Below, in pieces: positions 46,735 through 56,065 of a DNA stretch of 64,000 nucleotides; position 1 is the first letter of the stretch; every line of letters begins with the position of its first letter. The notes below the pieces were generated by a model that was not told where the DNA came from, made no database searches, and worked only from the letters and a program-made list of their open reading frames with translations. The stretch is from an uncultured Paracoccaceae bacterium (GTDB lineage Bacteria; Pseudomonadota; Alphaproteobacteria; Rhodobacterales; Rhodobacteraceae): the NCBI GenBank assembly GCA_951812305.1, contig CATOSB010000003.1, positions 92,001 to 156,000 on the forward strand, read 5' to 3'. Position numbers and translations under genes: made by a program.

Positions 46735-46796
46735 CAACAACAGAAATTTCTAGAAATTTCTGTTGTTGACGAGATCTTTTAGAAGATCTCGTCAAC
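46735..46796. repeat. Two adjoining perfect palindromes in the rnc-era gap
   Basis: The first (46,735-46,768) is a 34-bp perfect palindrome whose half is CAACAACAGAAATTTCT. The second (46,765-46,796) has 14-bp arms GTTGACGAGATCTT around TTAG and shares 4 bases with the first. Neither is followed by a T run. They are AT-rich beside a GC-rich operon. Transcribed, they would fold into two strong hairpins just upstream of era, and may be an RNase III processing site, a mobile-repeat relic or a transcription attenuator. Confidence 0.85.
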
Positions 46797-46840
46797 GTCC
46801 GCTCTGGCCCTGACGCAGCCAATCCTGTAGAGGCCGCGCA

Positions 46841-47761
46841 ATGACGGACCAGCCAGATACGCGCGCAGGCTTTGTTGCCCTAATCGGCGAGCCCAATGCC
46901 GGCAAATCAACGCTTTTGAACCGTATGGTCGGTGCGAAGGTATCCATCGTCACGCATAAGGTGCAGACGACACGCGCGCGCATCCGTGGCGTGGCGATCG
47001 AAGGCGACACCCAGATCGTATTCGTCGACACGCCCGGCATCTTCCGCCCCCGGCGACATCTGGATCGATCAATGGTTGCGGCTGCCTGGACGGGCGCAGC
47101 GGATGCTGACGTCATCGTTTTTATGGTCGAGGCGCATCGCGGCATCACCGATGGCGTGCAGCGCATCATCGACGGTCTAACCGAAAAGGCCGGCGGCCGG
47201 CGGGTTGCGCTGGCCATCAACAAGATCGACCGCGTCGAGGCGCCGGTGCTTCTGGGCCTGACGCAGGACATGAATGCGCTGTTTGAATTTGCCGAGACAT
47301 TCATGATTTCTGCTGAGAAGGGCCACGGCGTCGGTGACCTGAAAGCGTGGCTTGCTGCGCAAATGCCGCATGGTCCGTGGCTTTACCCGGAAGATCAGAT
47401 CGCCGATCTGCCCATGCGTATGATCGCCGCAGAAATCACCCGCGAAAAGCTGACCCTGCGCCTGCATCAGGAATTGCCCTATCAACTTACTGTCGAAACC
47501 GAGAACTGGGAAGACAAGAAAGATGGCTCTGCCCGGATCGAACAGCTGATATATGTTGCCCGTGATGGTCATAAGGGGATTGTTCTGGGCAAGAAGGGCG
47601 AAACCGTGAAAGCCGTTGGCAAAGCGGCGCGCGAAGAGCTGGAAGAGTTTCTGGGCCGCAAAGTGCATCTGTTCCTGCAGATCAAAGTGCGCCCGAAATG
47701 GCTGGAAGAGGCAGAACGCTACTCCGCCATAGGTCTGGATTTTTCAGATGGCAAAACCTGA
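46841..47761 (+). CDS. era: GTPase Era
   Basis: 306 residues. G1 GEPNAGKSTLLNRMVG, G3 FVDTPGIF, G4 AINKIDRV, and a C-terminal KH domain ending VLGKKGETVKAVGKAAREEL then HLFLQIKVRPKW. Binds the 16S rRNA 3' end during 30S assembly. The gap upstream contains the twin palindromes. Confidence 0.95.
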   Translation: MTDQPDTRAGFVALIGEPNAGKSTLLNRMVGAKVSIVTHKVQTTRARIRGVAIEGDTQIVFVDTPGIFRPRRHLDRSMVAAAWTGAADADVIVFMVEAHRGITDGVQRIIDGLTEKAGGRRVALAINKIDRVEAPVLLGLTQDMNALFEFAETFMISAEKGHGVGDLKAWLAAQMPHGPWLYPEDQIADLPMRMIAAEITREKLTLRLHQELPYQLTVETENWEDKKDGSARIEQLIYVARDGHKGIVLGKKGETVKAVGKAAREELEEFLGRKVHLFLQIKVRPKWLEEAERYSAIGLDFSDGKT

Positions 47762-47815
47762 GCGTGCAGGCATTACCCTCTTCCTTGGAAGGATGCTGGG
47801 TGGAGGTTCCCCACC

Positions 47816-48151
47816 ATGACCCCGCGCCTGACCGCAGAACTTTGGGTGCAAGCCTATCTGGCCCGCCTGCGGCTGGCCGACATCCCGGCCTTCATCGTCT
47901 CACGCGGTGACAACACCGCCGGAGCGGTCATTGTTAAGCAAAGCCCATTGAACGGCACCGCCAAGGCCATGCAGCGCAGCGTCGATATCTTCAGCGGTGA
48001 TCGCATCTGGGTCACATTCGCCGAAGGCCCGGACGAAGACGTCGACGCCGCGATTCGCAAACAGCAAAGTTTTGATCCCGACCTTTGGGTGATCGAGGTC
48101 GAGGATCGCGACGGGCGGCATCTTTTGGACGAACCCGGGCTGGACAGCTGA
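47816..48151 (+). CDS. DUF1491 protein
   Basis: 111 residues: [48 protein letters not shown] and [23 protein letters not shown], the pattern of this alphaproteobacterial family found between era and recO. Function unknown. GGAGG upstream; stop overlaps the recO ATG. Confidence 0.88.
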   Translation: MTPRLTAELWVQAYLARLRLADIPAFIVSRGDNTAGAVIVKQSPLNGTAKAMQRSVDIFSGDRIWVTFAEGPDEDVDAAIRKQQSFDPDLWVIEVEDRDGRHLLDEPGLDS

Positions 48152-48876
48152 TGGATTGGTCCGATGAAGGCCCGATTCTGACTGTGCGAAAGCATGGCGA
48201 AAATTCTGCCATCGTGGAAATCTTTACCAAGGAACATGGCCGCCATGCGGGTGTCGTTCGCGGCGCCAGCAGCCGCAAGATTGCGCCGGTTCTGCAACCG
48301 GGGACGCAAGTCGCCGTTACATGGCGTGCGCGGTTGGAAGACCATCTTGGGGCCTTCACCGTCGAACCGCTTAAAAGCCGTGCCGCCGCGACGATGGGCG
48401 GGCGGCTGGAACTGGCCGGTCTGAACGCGATTACTGCACTTTTGTCGTTTTCCCTGCCAGAGCGTGAATCGCACCCGGTTCTCTATGACCACACAATTGC
48501 GGTGCTTGACCTGATCGGTGAAACGGAAACCTGGCCGCTGGCCTATCTGCACTGGGAACGCGCATTGTTGGAAGAAATGGGTTTTGGCCTCGACCTTTCA
48601 CAATGCGCCGCGACCGGCACGACTGAGGGCCTGATCTATGTCTCACCCAAAACCGGCCGCGCGGTCAGCGAGGCGGGTGCCGGTGAATGGAAGGACCGGC
48701 TGTTGCCATTGTCACCGGCGCTGACCAACCCCGGCGAATGGCCTGCCAATGGGTTGCAGGACGGGCTGCTAACGACCGGGCATTTTCTGGCGAACCATCT
48801 TGTCCCATCGCTTGGCGACAAACCAGTTCCCGCCGCGCGTCAAAGGCTGGTTGACCTTTTGGCGCGTCAGGGCTGA
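48151..48876 (+). CDS. recO: DNA repair protein RecO
   Basis: 241 residues. N-terminal OB fold ([39 protein letters not shown]) and a helical C-terminal domain ([25 protein letters not shown]). Loads RecA on SSB-coated gaps with RecR. Only one Cys lies in the region that forms a zinc knuckle in some RecO proteins. Starts on the last base of the DUF1491 stop overlap. Confidence 0.93.
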   Translation: MDWSDEGPILTVRKHGENSAIVEIFTKEHGRHAGVVRGASSRKIAPVLQPGTQVAVTWRARLEDHLGAFTVEPLKSRAAATMGGRLELAGLNAITALLSFSLPERESHPVLYDHTIAVLDLIGETETWPLAYLHWERALLEEMGFGLDLSQCAATGTTEGLIYVSPKTGRAVSEAGAGEWKDRLLPLSPALTNPGEWPANGLQDGLLTTGHFLANHLVPSLGDKPVPAARQRLVDLLARQG

Positions 48877-49256
48877 ACCGCGAACACCAATTCGTCGCCT
48901 GCATCGTTCGACAGGATCAGGATGTCGCCGCCGATCTCTGCCAGAGTCATGGTCTGTAGCGCGCTGAAATACCGCTGCTCTAGCTCCAGATCGGCGCACG
49001 CCCTTTTGGTCGCGGTAATCTCGCCGATCTCGATCCAGGGCAACGGCACGGTTTGCCGCGCGCGATACCGGTTGCAAGGCGCTTTGCCCGTAACTTCTCC
49101 CTTGCCGGGGAACGCAATGGTGATTTCGGTGTCGATGAACTGCCCGTCCATTTCGACCAATTCATAAACCGCGTCCCGCGATGCGTATCCGGATATGGTT
49201 TCATCCCCGAACGCCTGCGTTTCCGTCAGGCCAAAATGCAGCAACAGCCAAAACAT
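48867..49256 (-). CDS. META-domain (HslJ-like) secreted protein
   Basis: 129 residues from [16 protein letters not shown] (ATG 49,256; 49,271 also possible). A short signal peptide, then [36 protein letters not shown], the META-domain pattern, and a C-terminal [17 protein letters not shown]. Function of the family is loosely linked to envelope stress. Overlaps the 3' end of recO by 10 bp, tail to tail. Confidence 0.78.
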   Translation of the reverse strand: MFWLLLHFGLTETQAFGDETISGYASRDAVYELVEMDGQFIDTEITIAFPGKGEVTGKAPCNRYRARQTVPLPWIEIGEITATKRACADLELEQRYFSALQTMTLAEIGGDILILSNDAGDELVFAVQP

Positions 49257-50436
49257 AACCCGTCCTGCCACGCAGGCTCAGCAGGTTCAAACCCACATCC
49301 CCTTGCCAACGATCATGTGATCCGTGAAAACGACCCGGTAACCGGGGGGATCCATGCAGACAGTCGAGAATTTCAACCGGATCGGCGAAGAAAACGCCTT
49401 TGCCGTTCTGGCCCGCGCGGGGGCGCTGGCGGCACAGGGAATGGACGTGATCAACCTCGGCATCGGGCAGCCCGACTTCCCGACGCCAAAGAACATCGTC
49501 GAGGCCGCTGTCAAAGCCCTGCGCGATGGCCAGCATGGGTACACCCCCGCCACCGGCATCCCGCAATTGCGAGAGGCTGTTTCCGCCGATCTACATCGCC
49601 GGTTTTCTGCCGAAGTGAACCCTGACAAGGTCCTGATCGTCCCCGGCGGCAAGGTCACGATGTTCACCGCGATCCTGATGTTCGGCGAACCCGGTGCGGA
49701 AATCCTGTACCCCGATCCCGGCTTTCCGATCTATCGCTCGATGATCGAATTCACTGGCGCAATACCCGTCCCAATCCCGATCCGCGAGGAGAACGGCTTT
49801 GCCTTTTCTGCAGAGGAAACGCTCGGCCTCATCACCGACAAAACCCGCCTTGTCATCGTCAATTCGCCCGCCAACCCCTGTGGTGGCGTGACCCCCAAGG
49901 CGGAGATCGACGCGCTCGTGGCTGGCTTGCCCGAACATGTCGCGATCATGTCCGATGAGATCTATGACCAGATGCTCTATGACGGCGAGGAACATGTTAC
50001 GCTGCTCGGCTACCCCGAAATCCGTGACCGCCTGATCCTGCTGAACGGCTGGTCCAAAACCTATGCCATGACCGGTTGGCGGATGGGCTATTCCGTCTGG
50101 CCGAAGAACCTTTACGACATGGCTCGCAAACTCGCCGTGAACGCATGGTCCTGCGTCAACGCACCCTTCGCAATTCGCCGCGCTGGAGGCGCTGACAGGG
50201 CCGCAGGATGCCGTCACAGCAATGGTCGCCGAATTCGATACCCGACGGAAATTGGTGGTGGATTTGATGAACGACCTTCCGGGCGTTTCCTGCATCACGC
50301 CGAAAGGCGCGTTTTATGCGTTCCCCAACATTTCTCAGACGGGGTGGAAAGCCAAAAAGCTTGCCTCGGCCCTGCTCGAACAAACCGGCGTCGCCACCAT
50401 TGGCGGCCCGGATTTCGGCACCCTCGGCGAAGGTTA

Positions 50437-51605
50437 TACCAAGGGTTATTCAATCTGACCGACTTTCGCCCAGTTGCGGCTTGCGATGGATGTGATGGTT
50501 TGCGGTCTTGCGATGAGGTTGTTCCAGGCCTCGCACCCCGCGTCGAGAATCGCGTCATATGTGTCGAACGTCCGGTTTGCGAGCCATGTCTGGCGGAGAT
50601 ATTGCCAAATGTTTTCGGTTGGATTCAGCTCTGGTGATTTGGGCGGCAGAAACATGAGCGACAGGTTTTGCGGGATTTCCAGAGCGGATGTCGTGTGCCA
50701 GCCGGCTTGGTCCATGAGGATGACGGCGTGGGCGCCATCGGAGACAATTTTGCTGATTTCTTCCAGGTGGCGCTGCATCGCATAGGTGTCGGCTGCTGGC
50801 ATCATGATCGCCGCGCCGGTGCCGCGTTCGGGGCAGATGGCGCCAAAAAGATACGCATTTTGGTAACGCTGATCGGCGGGCTGGCGGGGCCGTGTGCCCT
50901 TGCGTGCCCACTGGCGGACGCGGGTGTTCTTCTGACCGAGACGCATCTCGTCCTGGAACCAGATTTCGACGGGTTTGTCCGGCGGCACCCCCTGAAGCGT
51001 CTCCTTCAGATTGTCGCCGAAGTTTTTTTGAAATCCTCAATGACCTGCACGTCCTGCCCCGGGTGCTGAGGGCGTGCGCTGATGTGGGAAAAGCCCAGAT
51101 TGTGCAGAATCTGCCCCACATGGCGCTCGTGATAGTCGACGCCAAAACGCGCCTTGATCACATTCTTCAAATCGACCCGCCGCCAGCGGACGACACCGTC
51201 CTTTTCAGGATCAGGACCGGTCTCGACAAGAGCCGCCAGTTCATCCAGTTGCGCATTGTCAAGGCGGGATCGCGAGCCTCCTCGCTGCCGATCCAGCAGC
51301 CCCGCTGGACCATCAGCGTTGAAACGGAGCACCCAGTCCCTGAGCGTTTGCCGGTCCATCCCGCCAATGCGGGCCGCAGCCCCACGCGACATGCCATCGG
51401 CGATAGCGGCAAGCGACAAAAGCCGTCGGCTCTGCCGGGCATCAGAACTCTCTGCGGCAAGCTTGCGCAGATCATTGGCGGTAAAATCGGCTCGCATCGG
51501 TATCCTGGCTGGCATCGGTGGTCTCCTTTGCCAATCTTGAATCACCTCAGCACCTCAGGCGGTACCCAAAATCCATAGCTGAGTCATTTTGAAGCACCCT
51601 TGGTA
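50437..51605 (-). mobile_element. IS630-type element B, copy 2
   Basis: 1169 bp, same as the element at 13,270 but inverted, ends TACCAAGGGT and ACCCTTGGTA, TTA on both sides. Joining the aminotransferase across one TTA restores GEGY-IRLSY. Confidence 0.93.
50446..51515 (-). CDS. IS630-family transposase in two frames (probable -1 frameshift), copy B2
   Basis: Same protein as copy B1, with the same A7 slippery run (near 51,030) splitting an HTH-bearing part (51,515-51,006) from the DDE part ending at 50,446. Preservation of the split in both copies supports programmed frameshifting. Confidence 0.82.
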
Positions 51606-51814
51606 TTATATCCGCCTCAGCTACGCCAACAGCGCCGAGAATATCGAACGCGCGGTAGAGCGGATGCGGGAATTTTTGATCAAATAAACCAGCTGCGTTT
51701 CGGAATGAGCAACGCACGGGGTTTGTTTGCCTGCGCACTTTTTTGCTTCATCTGGTCATAGAACCGCTGCAAAATGATCCGTAAACCACGTGGCGACTTT
51801 GCCGGGGGATCATC

Positions 51815-52675
51815 ATGGCCGACGCTATCCGTTCAAACCAAGACGTCGCGCTCGATCTGATCGACCTCGACCGTTACCCGATTGCCGATCTGGATAATGG
51901 CAGAGGCGCGGAGTTTCTGATGGAATGCCAAAACTGCATGGATGCAAATGGCTGGTGCAATCTGGATGGCTTTCTGAAACCGAACGCGCTTGACGCGTTG
52001 AACGCAGAGGCCAATGAATTGCTGCCGACTGCCGAGGTCTTGCACGTCAAACGCAACATCTATCAAGGCGCAATCGACCCGTCTTTGCCAAAGGACGACC
52101 CACGACGAATGGAGATTGCCCATATCGCCGTTCAACTGGCCGACGATCAAATCTCTGCCAAGACGCGGCTGAAGCAATTGTACCACTCTGATATCGTGAC
52201 AGAATTTGTGCGCAGAGTTCAGCGAAAGCGCCAATTGTATCGCTGCGCCGACGAATTTCAGGCGCTGAATGTCGTCGCCCTGCATCCCGATAGCTGGCAC
52301 GCTTGGCATTACGACACAACCGAATGCACCGTGACTTTACTGCTGCAGGCGGCGGTACGGGGAGGTGAGTTTACCTTCCTGCCCAATTCGCGAACCGATG
52401 AGACCGAGGACCATGAGGCCGTGGACAGGTTGCTTTCGGGCGATCTTTCTCATGCACGTACATTCTCACGCGGTGCGGGCACGTTTACCCTGTTTCGCGG
52501 CGGCTATTCGCTGCACGGGGTAACTAAGGTCGAAGGCAGTCACCCCCGCATCTCGGCGATCATGACGTATGATGAGATGCCGGGCCGCGTGATTGGCGAC
52601 GAGATCAATATCCGTATCTATGGCAAGCGGGTGGAGCAGATTCTGGCCGCGCGCAGGGCCAAAGCGGACAAATAA
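51815..52675 (+). CDS. 2-oxoglutarate/Fe(II)-dependent oxygenase, HalD/BesD-like
   Basis: 286 residues. An N-terminal helical part (LNAEANELLPTAEVLHVKRN) is followed by a jelly-roll core with HAWHYDTTECTVTLLLQ (His-x-Asp iron pair at about residue 168), RGGEFTFLPNSR, FTLFRGGYSLHGVTKVEG (distal His) and HPRISAIMTYDEMPG (2-oxoglutarate Arg). In radical halogenases of this group the Asp is replaced by Gly; the Asp here argues for a hydroxylase acting on a free amino acid or similar small molecule. Substrate unknown. A strong terminator follows. Confidence 0.72.
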   Translation: MADAIRSNQDVALDLIDLDRYPIADLDNGRGAEFLMECQNCMDANGWCNLDGFLKPNALDALNAEANELLPTAEVLHVKRNIYQGAIDPSLPKDDPRRMEIAHIAVQLADDQISAKTRLKQLYHSDIVTEFVRRVQRKRQLYRCADEFQALNVVALHPDSWHAWHYDTTECTVTLLLQAAVRGGEFTFLPNSRTDETEDHEAVDRLLSGDLSHARTFSRGAGTFTLFRGGYSLHGVTKVEGSHPRISAIMTYDEMPGRVIGDEINIRIYGKRVEQILAARRAKADK

Positions 52676-52734
52676 TGCTGCCGAAAAGGTGCCAACTTCG
52701 CCGCGCATATGATTTCGGTTACTAAAATGGAAGA

Positions 52735-52761
52735 GGGCGCGCCAGCATAACCGGCGCGCCC
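52735..52761. terminator. Bidirectional terminator-like hairpin
   Basis: GGGCGCGCC / GGCGCGCCC stem with loop AGCATAACC between two convergent genes, followed by ATCTATTT on the + strand. Shares the ATAACC loop with the terminator at 32,417. Confidence 0.7.
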
Positions 52762-52778
52762 ATCTATTTCAAAGGTGC

Positions 52779-53156
52779 CTACCAGCTTTCGGCAAAGTAC
52801 TTCTTCACCGAAGGCGTGAACGACAAGCCCATCCCGATCAGCGCAATCGCAAAGCCGATGAATGCCTTCGCCGGGATCGAGATCACGAAGTCGACCACAA
52901 TGGCCGCGCGCAATCCGGTTATCGATCGGTTCAGGATTGACCAGACGATGGCCGCGAATGTCGCGATATAGCCGAACATGGTGAAAAGAATGGTTGTAGC
53001 GATGCCGTCGCCGCTGGCTGAACCGACGCGCAGGCCGAAATATTTGAACCCGATGAACAGGCCCAGCGCCAGAAAGATTTTCAGGGCGTTCAGGATGAAT
53101 ACTACCCGCAACAGCGGCGGTTTCGCCGCGGGGTTCAGGCGTTCTGCGAATGACAT
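52779..53156 (-). CDS. Small membrane protein of unknown function
   Basis: 125 residues from ATG 53,156 with AGGAG upstream. MSFAERLNPAAKPPLLRVVF, then three to four hydrophobic segments (FILNALKIFLALGLFIGFKY, TILFTMFGYIATFAAIVWSI, AKAFIGFAIALIGMGLSF). Family not recognised. 98 bp downstream of the haloalkane dehalogenase, same strand. Confidence 0.65.
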   Translation of the reverse strand: MSFAERLNPAAKPPLLRVVFILNALKIFLALGLFIGFKYFGLRVGSASGDGIATTILFTMFGYIATFAAIVWSILNRSITGLRAAIVVDFVISIPAKAFIGFAIALIGMGLSFTPSVKKYFAESW

Positions 53157-53254
53157 GGTCTTTCTCCTTCTGAAATTTCCGGCAGCTTTCAGCGGCCGGT
53201 TATTGGGATTGGGTGGGAAGGCGCCCGGCGGGGAATTCGCCGGACGCCAGGTTT

Positions 53255-54196
53255 TCACACGCGGGTCAGCCAGTCAGCCAGACCGCGCCCGATTTCGTCG
53301 GGGAAATCTTCCTGCAGAAAATGCCCGCCCTGACCCAGGAACACCGCCTCGATGTTCATCAGGTTCTGCTTCAGCCATTTGGCCTGCTGCACGGGTATGA
53401 CGGCGCCGGGGTCAACGTGAAACATCAGCTTTGGGAACTCGGTGGTCAGCAACCAGTCGCCGTTGGCCTGAACGATTTCCGTCATATCCGCCGGGCTGCC
53501 CGCGACCGGGATTTCGCGCGGCCAGTCGAGCAGGATCTGGCGGCTTTCCACGGTTGGGTAATACCGGTTGTATTCCGCCATTACGTCCGCAGGCAGCGGG
53601 CCATTGGGAGAGCCGTGGCCCAAGAACTGATCCAAAAAGTAATTGTCTTCCATGATCAGCTTTTCACCCGCACCCGGCGTATTAATCGTGCACAGAAAAT
53701 CCTCAAACGGGCCGAGTGACTCGTAACTCGCAATCGGCATGAAAGGCGGCGTCATGGCTTCCATGAAACAAATGGCCGACACCTTCTCTGGCCGGGTCCG
53801 AGCGTAGTGCCATCCCAGGCACGACCCCCAATCATGGATCACCAGAACCGCGTCTTGCAGATCAAGGCCGTCAAGAAATGCAAACAGGCTTTCTGACACC
53901 TCCTTATAGGTCTCTTTCAGCACGGGCTTGTCGCTGTCGCCCATACCCAGAAGGTCCGGCGCCATGGCACGGTGGTTGTCGGTCACATAGGGGATTACGT
54001 TGCGCCACAGATAAGATGACGTTGGGTTGCCGTGCAGGAACACGACCGGCCGCCCTTCGCCTTCGTCGATATAGGCGATGTTATTGCCCAATACGTTTTG
54101 GGTTTTCTTTTTGCGTGTTGCGGCGGCTGTCGGCGCAGAGGTTGCGGTTAAAAGCGCCGTTGCCGCCGTTGTCTGAAGAAATCTTCGTCTTTGCAT
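53255..54196 (-). CDS. Haloalkane dehalogenase with twin-arginine signal
   Basis: 313 residues from ATG 54,196 (GGAG 6 nt upstream). A Tat signal MQRRRFLQTTAATALLTATS predicts periplasmic location, unlike the cytoplasmic DhaA/LinB enzymes. Halide-binding Asn in FLHGNPTSSYLWRNVIP, nucleophile Asp and halide-binding Trp in VIHDWGSCLGWHYA, catalytic His in LGQGGHFLQEDFPDEIG. Hydrolyses carbon-halogen bonds to alcohols. Divergent from a LysR regulator 104 bp away. Confidence 0.88.
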   Translation of the reverse strand: MQRRRFLQTTAATALLTATSAPTAAATRKKKTQNVLGNNIAYIDEGEGRPVVFLHGNPTSSYLWRNVIPYVTDNHRAMAPDLLGMGDSDKPVLKETYKEVSESLFAFLDGLDLQDAVLVIHDWGSCLGWHYARTRPEKVSAICFMEAMTPPFMPIASYESLGPFEDFLCTINTPGAGEKLIMEDNYFLDQFLGHGSPNGPLPADVMAEYNRYYPTVESRQILLDWPREIPVAGSPADMTEIVQANGDWLLTTEFPKLMFHVDPGAVIPVQQAKWLKQNLMNIEAVFLGQGGHFLQEDFPDEIGRGLADWLTRV

Positions 54197-54299
54197 TTCG
54201 GTCTCCATCATGTTGATGGCATCGGTTTACGGGGCAAAAACAGACCTATATACAATCGATGTAACCCATTGTGGTTCAAAAACTGACCATGAGGATAAA

Positions 54300-55187
54300 A
54301 TGCGCTCCGACGACTGGGAACAATTGCCCTATTTCCTTGCCGTTGCACGACATGGCTCGCTGCGAACGGCGGCAGAGGGGCTGGGATCAGCGCACGGCAC
54401 CGTCAAACGACATATCGAGGCGCTGGAAAATTCCTATGGCGTTCAGCTTTTTCGCCGGACGCGGCGCGGGTTGAATCTGACGGCTGCGGGGCAGCGGCTG
54501 GTGCCGGTCGCGGAAGAGGCCGAAAATGTCATCGCTGCCGGTCGGTCGCGGATGACCGGGCTTGACCGGGGCGAAAGCGGATCGCTTCGCTTTTCGCTGA
54601 CCGGGACAATGGCCTATGACATCGTCGCCCCGATTCTCGTTCGGTTTTTCGAGGCGTATCCCGGCATCGACGTCGAACTGCGCGTCACGGATCGGATGGA
54701 GGACATAACGCGTCTCGAAACCGACGTCTCGCTAAGATACGCAAACGATATACGCGATGACGTCGTGGCGCGCCGCCTGTTCAGGATGTCACTGCAAACG
54801 CTGGCCAGCCGTGACTATCTGGAACGTCATCTGCCCCACGCCGGAGAAGGCGGCGCAGGCTTACACTGGATCGGCTGGGACGAGGTGAACCCGTCTCCGG
54901 AATGGCTGGCGCAAAGCGAGTTTCCAAAGGCCGATGTCAGGCACGCCACCACCGACACTGTGATGCAGCTCAACCTCGCGCGACAGGGTTTTGGTATGAT
55001 CAGGACCAGCGGATATTTCGCAACGATATACCCGGAACTCATTGCTGTTCCCGGAACGGTGGCGCTGCCGGATCGGTCTTTGTGGGTTCTGCTGCATAGC
55101 GAATTGCGCCGAACGACGCGGGTTCGGCGATTTGTTGAGTTTCTGTCAAACGAGCTTTTGCGGCTTCGGCCTTTGCTCCAGGGCTGA
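54300..55187 (+). CDS. LysR-family transcriptional regulator
   Basis: 295 residues from ATG 54,300 (GAGGA 5 nt upstream). Winged HTH at the N-terminus (FLAVARHGSLRTAAEGLGSAHGTVKRHIEALENSYGVQLF) and a periplasmic-binding-like effector domain. Head-to-head with the dehalogenase, the usual layout for a LysR regulator and its target; ligand unknown. Confidence 0.92.
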   Translation: MRSDDWEQLPYFLAVARHGSLRTAAEGLGSAHGTVKRHIEALENSYGVQLFRRTRRGLNLTAAGQRLVPVAEEAENVIAAGRSRMTGLDRGESGSLRFSLTGTMAYDIVAPILVRFFEAYPGIDVELRVTDRMEDITRLETDVSLRYANDIRDDVVARRLFRMSLQTLASRDYLERHLPHAGEGGAGLHWIGWDEVNPSPEWLAQSEFPKADVRHATTDTVMQLNLARQGFGMIRTSGYFATIYPELIAVPGTVALPDRSLWVLLHSELRRTTRVRRFVEFLSNELLRLRPLLQG

Positions 55188-55221
55188 CGGGCCGGTCCAT
55201 TGAATTTTTTGGGTTTCGGTA

Positions 55222-55466
55222 TTGGCCTGAGGCGGACCTATGCACAAAAGCCAAAGCCGGGTTAACAGCACCGCAGGTGCCCCGGCCATCGCCTGCCCGT
55301 CCCCACGGGCTGGCGATTTGGTGAGGCCGGCGCAAGCTGTTGAACACGTACGAACTTGGCTGGCATAAAGCGCAACACTGAGACGTTGCATCGCCACCCC
55401 GCGGGCAGGCAACGGCCGCCCGAGAGGTCGTCGTTCGGAGGATCGGAAAGGCCCGCCTCAGGCCAA
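55222..55466 (-). repeat. MITE-like dispersed intergenic repeat, copy 2
   Basis: 245 bp with outer inverted arms TTGGCCTGAGGCGGACC and (complement) TTGGCCTGAGGCGGGCC, and a 120-bp core (55,291-55,410) starting GCCTGCCCG and ending CGGGCAGGC. The core aligns end to end with the reverse complement of copy 1. The two copies share structure more than exact sequence, so they are old. Confidence 0.8.
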
Positions 55467-55497
55467 AAACGCCGTTTCCGTAAATCTCGCCAACGCC

Positions 55498-55950
55498 CTA
55501 CTGTCTTTGCGAAAGAACACTTTCCTCCAAACCCTTCAGATTGCCGTCAATGACCTTGCCCATCGCGCTTTTCATTAACGTTTGGCCCATCAACCAGCCA
55601 AGCGGTCCGTATTTCGCGCGGAAATCAATGGTCCATTTTACTTTTGAACCTTTACCTTCCTGGGTGATGGCAACAGAAGAGCTCGCCTTTTTCAGCGGAA
55701 TTGGATCCATATCAAGCATTTCTACGGTAAAACCCTTGCCGGGTTTCCAATCCGTCACTTCCTCGACAATCGAGGAGCCGTTTTCAAAATGATTGCGGCG
55801 TTTTGATCCCAACCCATCGGCACCATTCGTCATTGCATCAACGGAAACTACGAGCGGGGCAAAGTCATCTACATGCATATAGTCGCCAAGAACCGCCCAA
55901 ACCGCCTCTGGTGACGCATCAATCGCATAGTTGCGTTCTACGTGAATCAT
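55498..55950 (-). CDS. SRPBCC-family protein
   Basis: 150 residues from ATG 55,950 (AAGGA upstream). MIHVERNYAIDASPEAVWAVLGDYMHVDDFAP opens the START-like ligand cavity; VKWTIDFRAKYGPLGWLMGQ and LEESVLSQRQ close it. No catalytic assignment. Divergent from the WYL regulator. Confidence 0.85.
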   Translation of the reverse strand: MIHVERNYAIDASPEAVWAVLGDYMHVDDFAPLVVSVDAMTNGADGLGSKRRNHFENGSSIVEEVTDWKPGKGFTVEMLDMDPIPLKKASSSVAITQEGKGSKVKWTIDFRAKYGPLGWLMGQTLMKSAMGKVIDGNLKGLEESVLSQRQ

Positions 55951-56065
55951 TTCAGTATTCCTTGTTTCTCGCCGCTCGCAGCGGTCGAAATTCCTGTCTC
56001 TGAGTATTCTATACATTTGCCCTGCTGACACCGTTATGGCAGCAGTGTGGCAGCAGGAGGCAAAT

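Larger units (their letters stand above)
49354..51687 (+). pseudogene. PLP-dependent aminotransferase (class I/II), frameshifted and split by IS630
   Basis: The N-terminal part reads as an aspartate/aromatic-type aminotransferase: INLGIGQPDFPTP, NSPANPCGGVTPKAEID, SDEIYDQMLY, and the PLP lysine in LLNGWSKTYAMTGWRMGY. Near 50,165 one extra base (in the NAP-QFAALEAL segment) shifts the frame. The shifted frame continues MVAEFDTRRKLVVDLMNDLPGV to GTLGEGY, where IS630-B copy 2 is inserted; beyond it comes IRLSYANSAENIERAVERMREFLIK and a stop at 51,687. Two independent lesions. The reaction lost is amino-group transfer; substrate unknown. Confidence 0.88.

Noticed and set aside
55146..55412. Small frame starting MPARGVAMQ and its counterpart at 43,555
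   Set aside because: They lie in the dispersed palindromic repeat and differ by non-synonymous changes and length; better explained as non-coding.
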